Below are positions 46,878-56,415 of a DNA stretch of 64,000 nt, in pieces. Numbering within the stretch: the stretch's first letter is position 1; the number at the start of each line of letters is the position of its first letter. The stretch comes from Halomonas sp. JB37. GTDB taxonomy: Bacteria > Pseudomonadota > Gammaproteobacteria > Pseudomonadales > Halomonadaceae. The position numbers and the translations under genes were made by a program. Location: contig NZ_NRGW01000001.1 in NCBI RefSeq assembly GCF_002332255.1, forward strand, positions 2,790,001-2,854,000, in the 5' to 3' direction. A model generated the notes under the pieces. That model was not told where the DNA came from and made no database searches. It saw only the letters and a program-made list of their open reading frames with translations.

Positions 46878-47807
46878 TTAAGGCGTTAAATCCTGCTGAC
46901 GATAGCCCATCACGTACAGCAACGCATCAATGCCTAGCGTTGAGATTGCCTGACGTGCCTGGGCACGCACCACGGGTTTGGCATGAAACGCGACGCCCAA
47001 GCCAGCACTAGCGAGCATTTTTAGATCGTTCGCACCATCGCCCACCGCAATGGTTTGATTCAAGGTAAAGCCTTCACGCTCCGCAATGGCGGCTAATAGC
47101 TCCGCTTTGCGCTCGGCATCGACAATAGGCTCGCGAACGTCACCGGTCACCTTACCCTTCTCAATCACCAGTTCGTTAGCATGGATTTCGTCGAAGCCTA
47201 ACGTCTCCTGCAAGTAGCGAGCAAAGTAGGTAAAGCCGCCGGAGAGAATCGCCGTGCGGTAACCCAAGCGCTTTAGGTTGGCCATCAAACGTACAACGCC
47301 ATCCATCAGCGGCAGTTCTTTAGCGATATCCGCCAGCACCGACTCATCCAAACCGGCTAGCTTACTCATGCGCTCGCGAAAGCTCTGCTGAAAATCTAGC
47401 TCACCACGCATGGCGCGCTCGGTAATCGCAGCGACTTCGTCTCCTACCCCGTGACGACGCGCAAGCTCGTCAATCACTTCAGCTTTGATAAGCGTGGAGT
47501 CCATGTCAAAGCAGATCAAGCGTGGTTGAACCTGGCCACGCAGATCATCCTGGATGACGACATCCACGCCTAGAGTCTCACCCAGTGCTAATGCTGCTTT
47601 ACGTACCGCCTCAATATCAACGCTGTCACCGACCAGGCGGTACTCGATGCAATCAATTATGTCGCTCTGTAGCAGTGAGGCATCGGCAAGCCGCTGGGTA
47701 CTTTTCTGCTCAAGGCCAAATTGTGCCACTAAGGCGTCTACCTGCGCTTGAATATCCACAGTCAAACGCGACCCTAAGGCGGTTAGAATAAAATTACCGC
47801 GTGCCAT
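46878..47807 (-). CDS. serB: Phosphoserine phosphatase
   Basis: Last step of serine synthesis, from phosphoserine to serine. HAD superfamily, 309 residues. The N-terminal about 95 residues form an ACT-like regulatory part. HAD motif I is FDMDSTLIKAEVIDELA, where both Asp are catalytic. Motif II lies in TAILSGGFTYFA. Motif III/IV is VGDGANDLKMLASAGLGVAFHAKP. All catalytic residues are present. It starts 3 bases after the parC stop on the same strand, so it is probably read with parEC. Confidence 0.96.
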   Translation of the reverse strand: MARGNFILTALGSRLTVDIQAQVDALVAQFGLEQKSTQRLADASLLQSDIIDCIEYRLVGDSVDIEAVRKAALALGETLGVDVVIQDDLRGQVQPRLICFDMDSTLIKAEVIDELARRHGVGDEVAAITERAMRGELDFQQSFRERMSKLAGLDESVLADIAKELPLMDGVVRLMANLKRLGYRTAILSGGFTYFARYLQETLGFDEIHANELVIEKGKVTGDVREPIVDAERKAELLAAIAEREGFTLNQTIAVGDGANDLKMLASAGLGVAFHAKPVVRAQARQAISTLGIDALLYVMGYRQQDLTP

Positions 47808-47810
47808 TAC

Positions 47811-50063
47811 TTATTCCCCTGCCTCTAAACGATCTACTTTTTGGAAACCGCGCGGTAGTTTACTGCCACGCCGTCCGCGCTCACCGCGGTAATAGGCCAA
47901 GTCATCGGCTTTAAGCGTCAGTTTGCGCTTACCGGCATGCAGCATCAGTGCATCGCTGGCAGCTAATACCACAATCCCGCATACAAACTCTTCCCGGCGT
48001 GCCGCTCTAGGGCCAGGTATATCGAGCATTTTATTGCCTTTGCCTTTGGACATCTCGGGCAATTGAGCCAAGGGGAAGAGCAGTAAACGTCCTTCATTTG
48101 ATACCGAAGCAACCCACAGCTCCTCACCTTCCGGCACCTCAATCGGCGCCATCACGTTACAGCCCTTGGGCAGGCTCAGTACCGCTTTACCGGCTTTGTT
48201 TTTACCGGTGAGCGTATCGAGCCTAGCGACAAAACCATAGCCGCCGTCAGTGGCCAGCACGAAACGCCGCTCGGGCGGTGCAAACATCAACCCCGCCATT
48301 TTCGCCCCAGCCGCCACATTGGCGCGCCCAGTCACCGGCTCACCCTGGCCCCGAGCACTGGGAAGATTATGCGCTGACAGCGTATAGGCACGGCCGGTAT
48401 CATCCAGCAAGACCAGCGGTTGATTGGTTTTGCCCCGCGCCGCAAGCTGGAAACTATCACCCGCTTTATAGGAAAGCCCCTCGGGATCGATATCATGCCC
48501 TTTGGCTGCTCGAATCCAGCCTTTGTCTGATAACACCACGGTAATGGGATCAGCGCCCAGCAGCTCTACTTCCGAAAGCGCCCTGGATTCTTCACGCTCA
48601 ACGAGCGGTGAGCGGCGCGCATCGCCGTGCTCTTTACCGGCGGCGCGAATTTCTTTTTCAATTAGCGTGGTGAGCTTAGCTTCGCTGCCCAGCAAACCCT
48701 GCAAGTACTTACGCTCTTTTTCCAGCTCATCCTGCTCGCCACGAATTTTCATCTCTTCGAGCTTGGCCAGATGACGCAGGCGCAGCTCTAAAATGGCTTC
48801 TGCTTGTCGATCAGAAAGACTAAACGTGGAAATTAGCGAAGCCTTGGGATCATCCTCCTCACGAATGATGCGGATTACTTCATCGAGATCCAGATAGGCA
48901 GTCAGCAGGCCTTCCAAGATGTGCAGGCGGTCTTCGACTTTACCTAATCGATGCTCTAAACGCCGACGTACGGTGCTGCGACGAAACTGCAGCCATTCGC
49001 CGAGCATTTCAGGCAGCGGCATCACCCGTGGCCGACCGTCCAGGCCGATCACGTTCATATTCACGCGTACGTTCTTTTCTAGATCGGTCGTGGCGAACAG
49101 GTGCGCCATCAGCGACTCAACGTCAATGCGGCTGGAGCGCGGTTCAATCACCAAGCGCGTTGGCTCTTCATGGGTCGATTCATCGCGCAGGTCGGCCACC
49201 ATGGGCAGCTTTTTAGCCTGCATTTGAGCAGCAATCTGCTCAAGCACCTTGGCGCCGCTAACCTGATAAGGCACCGAGGTGATAACGATATTGGCTTCTT
49301 CACGAATATAGCGCGCACGTAGCTTCACCGAGCCACGGCCTGATTCATAGAGCTTACGCAGGTCCGCAGGCGGGGTGATAATTTCCGCGTCAGTAGGAAA
49401 ATCCGGCGCGGGCACGAATTCCATTAAATCAGCGGTGGTCGCCTTTGGATTACGCAGCAGATGACAGGTCGCCTCGACAATTTCAGCTACGTTATGCGGC
49501 GGAATATCGGTGGCCATACCCACCGCGATGCCCGTACCGCCGTTTAGCAATACGTGCGGCAATTTGGCGGGCAGGACCAACGGCTCCTGCATGGTGCCAT
49601 CAAAGTTGGGCGCCCAATCAACGGTGCCTTGGCCTAGCTCGCCTAACAGCACTTCGGCAAACTTGGAAAGCTTCGCTTCGGTGTAACGCATGGCGGCAAA
49701 CGACTTAGGGTCATCGGGGCTGCCCCAGTTGCCCTGACCATCTACCAGCGGATAGCGATAGCTAAACGACTGTGCCATGAGCACCATGGCTTCATAGCAA
49801 GCGCTGTCGCCATGAGGGTGAAACTTACCCAGCACGTCGCCGACGGTACGCGCCGACTTTTTATACTTAGCACTAGCGTGCAGCGCCAGCTCGCGCATGG
49901 CGTAAATAATTCGCCGCTGCACGGGTTTCATGCCGTCGCCCACATTGGGCAACGCACGGTCGAGAATCACGTACATCGAATAGTCGAGGTAGGCTTTTTC
50001 GGTATAGTCGCGCAGGGACAAACGTTCGACGTCGCCCTCTGCTACTTGAATATCCATGGTCAT
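47811..50063 (-). CDS. parC: DNA topoisomerase IV subunit A
   Basis: Decatenates daughter chromosomes together with ParE. 750 residues. N-terminal [24 protein letters not shown] identifies ParC. The breakage-reunion domain has the quinolone region [16 protein letters not shown], keeping the Ser and Glu typical of sensitive enzymes, and the catalytic Tyr in [34 protein letters not shown] also favours ParC over GyrA. The C-terminal beta-pinwheel is degenerate, without the GyrA box. It lies 6 bases downstream of parE. Confidence 0.97.
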   Translation of the reverse strand: MTMDIQVAEGDVERLSLRDYTEKAYLDYSMYVILDRALPNVGDGMKPVQRRIIYAMRELALHASAKYKKSARTVGDVLGKFHPHGDSACYEAMVLMAQSFSYRYPLVDGQGNWGSPDDPKSFAAMRYTEAKLSKFAEVLLGELGQGTVDWAPNFDGTMQEPLVLPAKLPHVLLNGGTGIAVGMATDIPPHNVAEIVEATCHLLRNPKATTADLMEFVPAPDFPTDAEIITPPADLRKLYESGRGSVKLRARYIREEANIVITSVPYQVSGAKVLEQIAAQMQAKKLPMVADLRDESTHEEPTRLVIEPRSSRIDVESLMAHLFATTDLEKNVRVNMNVIGLDGRPRVMPLPEMLGEWLQFRRSTVRRRLEHRLGKVEDRLHILEGLLTAYLDLDEVIRIIREEDDPKASLISTFSLSDRQAEAILELRLRHLAKLEEMKIRGEQDELEKERKYLQGLLGSEAKLTTLIEKEIRAAGKEHGDARRSPLVEREESRALSEVELLGADPITVVLSDKGWIRAAKGHDIDPEGLSYKAGDSFQLAARGKTNQPLVLLDDTGRAYTLSAHNLPSARGQGEPVTGRANVAAGAKMAGLMFAPPERRFVLATDGGYGFVARLDTLTGKNKAGKAVLSLPKGCNVMAPIEVPEGEELWVASVSNEGRLLLFPLAQLPEMSKGKGNKMLDIPGPRAARREEFVCGIVVLAASDALMLHAGKRKLTLKADDLAYYRGERGRRGSKLPRGFQKVDRLEAGE

Positions 50064-50069
50064 CGGGGG

Positions 50070-51965
50070 TTATACCTCAATGTCTGCGAGGTTGCCGTAA
50101 TCTTCCAGCCACTTTTTGCGGTCACCGGCACGCTTTTTGGCCAGCAGCATATCCATAATTTCCATGGTGCCGTCACCTTCGGTCAACGTGAGCTGAACCA
50201 GTCGACGGGTTTGCACCGCCATCGTCGTTTCACGTAGCTGTAACGGGTTCATTTCACCCAGGCCTTTAAAACGCTGCACGTTAGGCGTACCGCGCTTACT
50301 GGCCAGCTGTTTAAGAATCGCGGCTTTTTCGCTTTCATCTAGCGCGTAATGCACTTCTTTACCTAGATCGATGCGGTAAAGCGGCGGCATCGCGACATAA
50401 ACGTGCCCGGCGTCTACCAGGCTTGGGAAATGACGAACAAAAAGCGCACACAGCAGCGTGGCAATGTGCAGGCCGTCGGAGTCGGCATCGGCGAGAATAC
50501 AAATTTTGTGGTAGCGAAGTTTATCCAGGCCGTCGCTGCCGGGGTCAGCACCAATGGCGACCGCAATATCGTGGACTTCCTGAGAGCTGTAGATGTCATG
50601 AGTCTCGACTTCCCAGGTATTCAGAATTTTACCGCGCAGCGGCAGGATTGCCTGAGTTTCACGGTTGCGCGCCTGTTTGGCACTACCGCCGGCAGAGTCG
50701 CCTTCCACTAAAAACAGCTCGCTTTGCGCGGGGTCTTGCCCGGAACAGTCGGCCAGCTTACCGGGCAGTGCGGGGCCGGACGTGACCTTTTTACGCAGCA
50801 CTTTTTTGGCTTTTTTCTGGCGATTTTGCGCTGCGCTAATCACCATTTCGGCAATCGCTTCGGCTTGATCGACGTGGTGGTTTAGCCACAGTGAGAAAGC
50901 GTCTTTGACAACGCCCGACACAAAGCCTGCAATGGTTCGCGAAGACAGCCGCTCTTTGGTTTGTCCGGCAAACTGCGGGTCGAGCATTTTCACCGAGAGC
51001 ACAAACGAGGTGCGTTCCCACAAATCATCAGCGGTAAGTTTGATGCCACGAGGCAGCAGGCTGCGGTATTCGCAAAACTCGCGCAGCGCGTCCAGCAGGC
51101 CGGAACGAAACCCGTTTACGTGGGTGCCGCCTTGGGGCGTGGGTATCAAGTTCACGTAGCTTTCCAACAGCGCCTCCCCGCCTTCGGGTAGCCACTGAAT
51201 TGCCCAGTCAACGCCGTGCTCATCATCATTGAAGTGGCCAACAAAAGGCTCGCGGGGCAGCACTTCATAACCGTCCGTTGCTTCTACCAAATAATCACGC
51301 AGGCCGTCAGCAAACTCCCACTCGGAGGACGTGCCATCCGGCTCTACTAGCGTAACTTTTAGCCCTGGGCAAAGCACCGCTTTGGCACGCAGCAAATGTT
51401 TCAGCCGCGTTAGGGCTAATTTGGGGCTATCGAAATAGCTTTCATCTGGCCAGAAACGCACCAGAGTGCCGCTCGCCCTCTTTGGCGCTTTGCCAATTTC
51501 ATGCAGCTCTTCGACCTTCTCACCAAACTCAAAGGCCATGGCGTGGCGCGCGCCATTACGGGTCACTTCTACGTCTAATCGACGAGAGAGCGCGTTAACC
51601 ACCGACACCCCAACGCCGTGCAGGCCACCCGAGAAGCGATAGCTTGTGGAGGAAAACTTACCCCCTGAGTGAAGCTTGGTAAATATCAGTTCAACGCCCG
51701 ATACGCCGTGTTCTGGATGCAGGTCGATAGGCATACCTCGGCCGTTATCCTGCACTTCAATCCCGCCATCGCTTTGCAGCACAACGTTGATGATTGAGGC
51801 GTGACCTGCCAGCGCTTCGTCGACGCTATTATCAATGACTTCCTGAACAAGATGGTTGGGGCGTGAGGTGTCGGTATACATACCGGGACGCTTACGTACC
51901 GGTTCGAGCCCGGACAGGACTTCGATGGAACTCGCACCGTACTGAGAGGCATCAAACTGGGTCAT
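50070..51965 (-). CDS. parE: DNA topoisomerase IV subunit B
   Basis: ATPase subunit of topoisomerase IV. The start MTQFDASQYGASSIEVLSGLEPVRKRPGMY (read in pieces) is at 51965; an in-frame start 13 codons earlier has no support. 631 residues, ParE length and clearly shorter than GyrB. GHKL ATPase: VIDNSVDEALAG, DNGRGMPIDLH, SGGLHGVGVSVVNALS. Toprim: LFLVEGDSAGGSAKQ and DADSDGLHI. C-terminal RFKGLGEMNP and QLRETTM. Upstream neighbour of parC; the pair forms an operon with serB. Confidence 0.97.
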   Translation of the reverse strand: MTQFDASQYGASSIEVLSGLEPVRKRPGMYTDTSRPNHLVQEVIDNSVDEALAGHASIINVVLQSDGGIEVQDNGRGMPIDLHPEHGVSGVELIFTKLHSGGKFSSTSYRFSGGLHGVGVSVVNALSRRLDVEVTRNGARHAMAFEFGEKVEELHEIGKAPKRASGTLVRFWPDESYFDSPKLALTRLKHLLRAKAVLCPGLKVTLVEPDGTSSEWEFADGLRDYLVEATDGYEVLPREPFVGHFNDDEHGVDWAIQWLPEGGEALLESYVNLIPTPQGGTHVNGFRSGLLDALREFCEYRSLLPRGIKLTADDLWERTSFVLSVKMLDPQFAGQTKERLSSRTIAGFVSGVVKDAFSLWLNHHVDQAEAIAEMVISAAQNRQKKAKKVLRKKVTSGPALPGKLADCSGQDPAQSELFLVEGDSAGGSAKQARNRETQAILPLRGKILNTWEVETHDIYSSQEVHDIAVAIGADPGSDGLDKLRYHKICILADADSDGLHIATLLCALFVRHFPSLVDAGHVYVAMPPLYRIDLGKEVHYALDESEKAAILKQLASKRGTPNVQRFKGLGEMNPLQLRETTMAVQTRRLVQLTLTEGDGTMEIMDMLLAKKRAGDRKKWLEDYGNLADIEV

Positions 51966-52074
51966 GTAACGTCGATTCCTGAAAAAAGTGCTGGCAGCTG
52001 GCAAAGAAACACAGGATAGCTGAAAAGCAAAAAGCTGTATATCTAGCCATGCTTATTGGCAAAGCGTCAGAGTA

Positions 52075-52097
52075 GCCCTGCCGCACGGTGGCAGGGC
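52075..52097 (-). terminator. Hairpin downstream of pgi
   Basis: 8-bp stem GCCCTGCC / GGCAGGGC with a 7-base loop, 7 bases after the pgi stop on the minus strand. There is no T-run, so its efficiency as terminator is uncertain. Confidence 0.5.
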
Positions 52098-52103
52098 CAT
52101 TAC

Positions 52104-53786
52104 TTATTCTTGCTCAGCGGCCCAAAACGCCTCAATCAGGCCGCGGCTAGAAGCATCCATGAGTGAAATATCACCTTGATGATCAATAATTTTTTGCGTA
52201 TCCGTGGCAATTTTCTTACCTAATTCTACGCCCCACTGGTCAAAGGGGTTGATATCCCAAATCACCGCTTGAACAAATACTTTGTGCTCGTAGAGCGCGA
52301 TGAGCGCCCCCAGCGTGAATGGTGTTAGCTGGTCAAGCAGCACCGTAGTCGAAGGCTGGTTGCCACGATAGCGTTTGTGCTCCGGACGTGGCCCGTCGTC
52401 TTCTAAAGCGTCATCACCCAGCATCAGCACACGCGACTGAGCAAAGCAGTTAGCCAGCGATAAACGGTGCTGGGTTTTAAGGTCACGACGGGTATCCGGG
52501 TCTTCTACTTCATCATAGCGCTTAAGCGGCGCAATGAAGTCGCATACGACGGGCTGAGTGCCCTGATGTAGCAATTGATAAAACGCATGCTGAGCATTAG
52601 GACCTAGCTGACCCCAGAGCACTGGGCAGGTGGAGTAGTTAACTGGCTGGCCTTGGCGGGTCACCGACTTACCGTTGGATTCCATTTCTAACTGTTCGAG
52701 ATAGGCCGCGAAATATTCCAGCCGCCCGTCGTAGGGCAAAATAGAGTGCGCGCGAATGTCCAGAAAATTGACATTCCAGATGCCGGCCAGCCCAAGCAGT
52801 ATGGGCAAGTTATCTTCCATAGGCGCTTCGGCAAAATGCCGATCCATGGCATGGGCACCGGCTAGGAGTTCGCGAAAATTATCCATCCCCACTACGAGTG
52901 CAATCGGCAGTCCAATGGTGCCCCACAGCGAATAGCGGCCGCCGACCCACTCCCAGAAGGTTAGCTGATGGTCTGGCGTAATGCCCCATTCGGTCATTTT
53001 ATCCGGGCTCGCCGAAACGCCAATAAAGTGTTGGCGCACAACCATCTCAGCACTAATAGGCGTCGAACCATGCTGCGTTAACCGACCCAAGAGCCACTCA
53101 CGGGCAGTATTGGCGTTAGACAGTGTGTCGATCGTCGTAAACGACTTAGAGGACAAAACAAAAATGGTCGTTTCAGGATTTAAGCGGCTTAAGCAGTCGG
53201 CAAGCTGCGAGCCATCCATCGTGGAAGCAAAGTGCACTTCTACGGGATGAATACCTTTGGGGCGAAAGTCAGCCAGAGCGTGGGTTACCATCAATGGGCC
53301 TAAGTCAGAGCCGCCCACACCTAGATTGACGACATCGCGAATCGGCTTGCCGGTCGCGCCACGCCACTGCCCGGCGTGCAAACGGCTGACCAGGCTTTCC
53401 ATTTGGGCAAGGCTTTCCTGCACCGCGGCAACGATATCATCCCCTTCTACGTCCAGCGTTGCATCGGCGGGCAAGCGCAACGCCGTATGCAAAGCGGGCC
53501 GATTTTCACTGACGTTCACACGCTTGCCGCTAAGCAATGCCTCTATCGCCGAAGGCACGCCCGCTTCAGTGGCCAGCGTAAAGAGATGCTCTAGGGTATC
53601 GTCATCCCAACGCTGCTTGGAAAGATCCAGCGTTAAGCCCGCCACTTGGCGAGTGAAGCTTTCCCACCGCGAAGGCTCGGTGCCAAACAGCGTTTTCAAG
53701 TGAACGTTCTGCAGCGCTTGCGCATGATGCTTCAACGTCTGCCAAGCGGGTAACATATCGGGAGTAGCGCTTGATGCTGAGGCCAT
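52104..53786 (-). CDS. pgi: Glucose-6-phosphate isomerase
   Basis: Interconverts glucose 6-phosphate and fructose 6-phosphate. The start at 53786 has GGAG 8 bases upstream; 9 earlier in-frame codons are unlikely to be used. 560 residues, the long bacterial type. Signatures: VNLGVGGSDLGPLMV for phosphate binding, SSKSFTTIDTLSNA, VGGRYSLWGTIGLPIAL (PGI signature 1), SNGKSV with HAFYQLLHQGT, and GVELGKKIATD (signature 2). Catalytic Glu and His are in these blocks. It stands alone, between parE and divergent cmoA. Confidence 0.97.
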   Translation of the reverse strand: MASASSATPDMLPAWQTLKHHAQALQNVHLKTLFGTEPSRWESFTRQVAGLTLDLSKQRWDDDTLEHLFTLATEAGVPSAIEALLSGKRVNVSENRPALHTALRLPADATLDVEGDDIVAAVQESLAQMESLVSRLHAGQWRGATGKPIRDVVNLGVGGSDLGPLMVTHALADFRPKGIHPVEVHFASTMDGSQLADCLSRLNPETTIFVLSSKSFTTIDTLSNANTAREWLLGRLTQHGSTPISAEMVVRQHFIGVSASPDKMTEWGITPDHQLTFWEWVGGRYSLWGTIGLPIALVVGMDNFRELLAGAHAMDRHFAEAPMEDNLPILLGLAGIWNVNFLDIRAHSILPYDGRLEYFAAYLEQLEMESNGKSVTRQGQPVNYSTCPVLWGQLGPNAQHAFYQLLHQGTQPVVCDFIAPLKRYDEVEDPDTRRDLKTQHRLSLANCFAQSRVLMLGDDALEDDGPRPEHKRYRGNQPSTTVLLDQLTPFTLGALIALYEHKVFVQAVIWDINPFDQWGVELGKKIATDTQKIIDHQGDISLMDASSRGLIEAFWAAEQE

Positions 53787-53884
53787 GTGATATCTCCAGT
53801 GGCGTCGATCCATGCAGCAGGGTCTGTTATAGACATATCAGGGCGGGTAAACTATGACGCCCTATCCATGATCCCGGCTTGCCC

Positions 53885-54628
53885 ATGAGTGATGCATCTT
53901 ACCGTGACGCTATCTTTTCGACACCCCTTGACCGAGTAGCGCGGTTTTCATTCGATGAAAAGGTGGTCGCGTGCTTTCCTGACATGATTCGTCGATCGGT
54001 GCCTGGCTACGGGCAAATTCTTGGCATGCTGAGTCTGATTGCCCAGCGCCATTTGCGCCATGGCGCCCACGTTTATGACTTAGGCTGCTCGCTTGGCGCT
54101 TCAGGGCTTGCCCTGGCAGGCACACTGGAACCAGACGCTTTTCGCTATACCGGGATCGACCTTTCACCCGCCATGGTAAGCCAGGCACGCCAAACCTTCC
54201 TTGTAGAGTGCTCTGATCACGCCATGCAGGTGGAAGAGGCCGATATTCGCACGCTTGAGTATGCGCCATCTGGGTTGATCATTCTCAACTTTACGCTGCA
54301 GTTTCTTCCCGCGGCTGATCGCGATGCCCTGTTAGCGAAACTTTACGCAGCGCTAGAGCCCGGCGGCGTGCTAATTCTTTCAGAAAAAACCGTGGACGCA
54401 GACGAACGCGACAACGCCTGGCGCGTTGAACGCTACCACGACTTTAAACGTGCCAATGGTTACAGCGACTTAGAAATCAGCCAGAAGCGCACCGCGCTTG
54501 AGAACGTGCTGGTGCCGGATACTCTGGATGCGCTTCACGGGCGTTTAGCAAAAGCAGGGTTTCCCCGTTCGGTAACGTGGTTTCAGTACCTGAACTTTGC
54601 TTCGCTGATCGCGTTTAAGGAGGGCTGA
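53885..54628 (+). CDS. cmoA: Carboxy-S-adenosyl-L-methionine synthase CmoA
   Basis: Makes carboxy-SAM from SAM and prephenate, the donor for cmo5U34 in tRNA. ATG at 53885 is preferred over a TTG two codons earlier. 247 residues. SAM-binding loop VYDLGCSLGASGLAL (DLGCSxG), then YTGIDLSPAMVSQARQ and LIILNFTLQFLPAADRDALL. GGVLILSEKTV and YHDFKRANGYSDLEISQKR are characteristic of CmoA. It is followed after one base by cmoB. Divergent from pgi. Confidence 0.96.
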   Translation: MSDASYRDAIFSTPLDRVARFSFDEKVVACFPDMIRRSVPGYGQILGMLSLIAQRHLRHGAHVYDLGCSLGASGLALAGTLEPDAFRYTGIDLSPAMVSQARQTFLVECSDHAMQVEEADIRTLEYAPSGLIILNFTLQFLPAADRDALLAKLYAALEPGGVLILSEKTVDADERDNAWRVERYHDFKRANGYSDLEISQKRTALENVLVPDTLDALHGRLAKAGFPRSVTWFQYLNFASLIAFKEG

Positions 54629-54629
54629 G

Positions 54630-55637
54630 GTGGATTTACCCGAGCATCATCGCGCCCTTTACCAAGCTTTTTTGGATCAAGCGGTCATAGACCCGTCGCT
54701 CACCGCCTGGCTCGCCAAACTGCCTGATCAGCTTACCCAGGGGCTTGACCGCAACCGCCACGGCGATCTTCCCGCCTGGGAAAAGGCCGTTGCCAAACTG
54801 CCCGCGCTGCCTCGCGAGCGTAACGTTGATCTCAACAGCGATACCGTCAGCGTTGAGCTCGCACTCAATGATAGCCAACAGCGCCAATGCTTTAATCTAC
54901 TTAAAAAGCTCGCGCCATGGCGCAAAGGCCCTTTTCAGCTGGGCGGGATTCATATTGATACAGAGTGGCGTTCAGACTGGAAGTGGCAAAGAGTCTTACC
55001 GCATTTGGCGCCGCTAAAGTATCGCAAGGTGCTGGATGTCGGAGGGGGTAGCGGTTATCACGCGTGGCGGATGGCCGGGGCCGGCGCAGCGTTCGTACTC
55101 GTTATCGATCCATCGCCACGTTTTTATTGGCAGTTTCAGGCGGTTCGCCACTTTGTAGGCGATGCCGACGGCGGGAGAACGCAGTTTTTACCCGTCGGCA
55201 TAGAAGATGTGCCCGAGAATCTAGGCTTTTTCGACACGGTATTCTCTATGGGCGTGCTCTATCATCGCCCCGCCCCGCTTGAACATCTTCAGCAGCTTAA
55301 AGCAGCCTTGACGCCTGGCGGCGAACTGGTGCTGGAAACACTGGTCGTGGAAGGCGATGAGCAAACGGTGTTTGTTCCCGGCGAGCGTTACGCCGCGATG
55401 CCAAATGTCTACTTTCTGCCTTCATCAAAAGCGCTGTGCCACTGGCTGGAGCGCTGTGGCTTTACCAACGTGCGCGTTGTTGATGAGGCAGTCACTACGC
55501 TTGACGAGCAGCGCTCAACCGAGTGGATGACTTACCAGTCGCTAGCGGATTTTCTTGACCCCAACGACCGCACTCGTACCATAGAAGGCTACCCTGCACC
55601 ACGCAGGGCGGTGATTTTGGCTAATAAGCCTTTCTAG
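54630..55637 (+). CDS. cmoB: tRNA U34 carboxymethyltransferase CmoB
   Basis: Uses carboxy-SAM to turn 5-hydroxyuridine into 5-carboxymethoxyuridine at the tRNA wobble base. GTG start at 54630 with AGGAGG 6 bases upstream, inside the end of cmoA. 335 residues. N-terminal about 100 residues are helical. RKGPFQLGGIHIDTEWRSDWKW is the family signature. The methyltransferase core has VLDVGGGSGYHAWRM, VIDPSPRFYWQFQAV, FDTVFSMGVLYHR and GGELVLETLVV. Tight coupling with cmoA fits the shared pathway. Confidence 0.96.
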   Translation: MDLPEHHRALYQAFLDQAVIDPSLTAWLAKLPDQLTQGLDRNRHGDLPAWEKAVAKLPALPRERNVDLNSDTVSVELALNDSQQRQCFNLLKKLAPWRKGPFQLGGIHIDTEWRSDWKWQRVLPHLAPLKYRKVLDVGGGSGYHAWRMAGAGAAFVLVIDPSPRFYWQFQAVRHFVGDADGGRTQFLPVGIEDVPENLGFFDTVFSMGVLYHRPAPLEHLQQLKAALTPGGELVLETLVVEGDEQTVFVPGERYAAMPNVYFLPSSKALCHWLERCGFTNVRVVDEAVTTLDEQRSTEWMTYQSLADFLDPNDRTRTIEGYPAPRRAVILANKPF

Positions 55638-55695
55638 GCATGTCATTTTCAACAAGCCCTTTTTAATAAACTATTATCAAGAAAACCGGCTAATC

Positions 55696-56379
55696 TCAGC
55701 GTCTTAAAATCACCAGCCAGCGACCCAGATTCATCACGCTGGCAAGTGATGCCGCGACATAGGTAAAGGCGCAGGCGGTAAGCACGTGCCGCGCACCGGC
55801 CATGTCATTAGGCGGCACGTATTCCTTCAGCAGCGGCAGCGCGCGGTTAAAGCTTGCGTCAAACTCCACTGGAAGCGTCACTAGATGCACCAGCGCGGCG
55901 GTGCCGAAACTGATCACCGCCAATACAACCACGATTGCCAGCCCGCCAGGCAGCCGCGTTAATAGGAATAGAAAAGGCGCGGCCATCATTAAAATAGCGC
56001 CAAGCTTCTCAGCCTTTTGGGCGACCCCCACTAAACGGCTGCGTGCCAGCAGCGGTGAATAGCCTTGATGATGCTGAATAGCATGACCAACCTCATGGGC
56101 AGCCACTGTCACCGCCGTTAGCGATCGGCCATCATAATGATCAGGCGAAAGACGCACACAGCGCGCTTCTGGGTCGTAATGATCCCCATATTCAGTGCGT
56201 TCTACGTTAACGCCCTGAACGCCTAGTCGACGCAGCAAGTGTTCAGCAAGTTCAGCCCCCGTTCCAGGGTAGTCATCCCGGCCACGCGTATGTCGTTTGA
56301 GCACCCATTTAGCCCATACATTCGGGAGCACAAAAATAGCCAGCGCCAGCACGATTAACACAACGACCATGGCAATCAC
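55696..56379 (-). CDS. YugP-type membrane zinc metallopeptidase
   Basis: 227-residue membrane protein of the YugP/neutral zinc metallopeptidase family (DUF-type; physiological role not known). N-terminal transmembrane segment (about 5-22). GTGAELAEHLLRRLG and VRLSPDHYDGRSLTAVTVAAHEVGHAIQH follow in sequence, where HEVGH (HExxH) supplies two zinc ligands and the catalytic Glu. Two central transmembrane segments (about 130-175) precede LPVEFDASFNRAL, which holds a third ligand candidate, and a last hydrophobic segment. The start is GTG at 56379 or ATG at 56370; neither has a clear ribosome binding site. Confidence 0.88.
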   Translation of the reverse strand: MIAMVVVLIVLALAIFVLPNVWAKWVLKRHTRGRDDYPGTGAELAEHLLRRLGVQGVNVERTEYGDHYDPEARCVRLSPDHYDGRSLTAVTVAAHEVGHAIQHHQGYSPLLARSRLVGVAQKAEKLGAILMMAAPFLFLLTRLPGGLAIVVVLAVISFGTAALVHLVTLPVEFDASFNRALPLLKEYVPPNDMAGARHVLTACAFTYVAASLASVMNLGRWLVILRR

Positions 56380-56415
56380 CGCAGATGCAGAGGAAGACTC
56401 AGTGCCCCAAGCTGT

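Noticed and set aside
48000..50063. Quinolone-resistance change in parC
   Set aside because: The region reads [16 protein letters not shown], keeping the Ser and Glu found in sensitive enzymes.
50403..51191. Several plus-strand frames opposite parE
   Set aside because: Antisense to ParE Toprim and ATPase motifs; no independent support.
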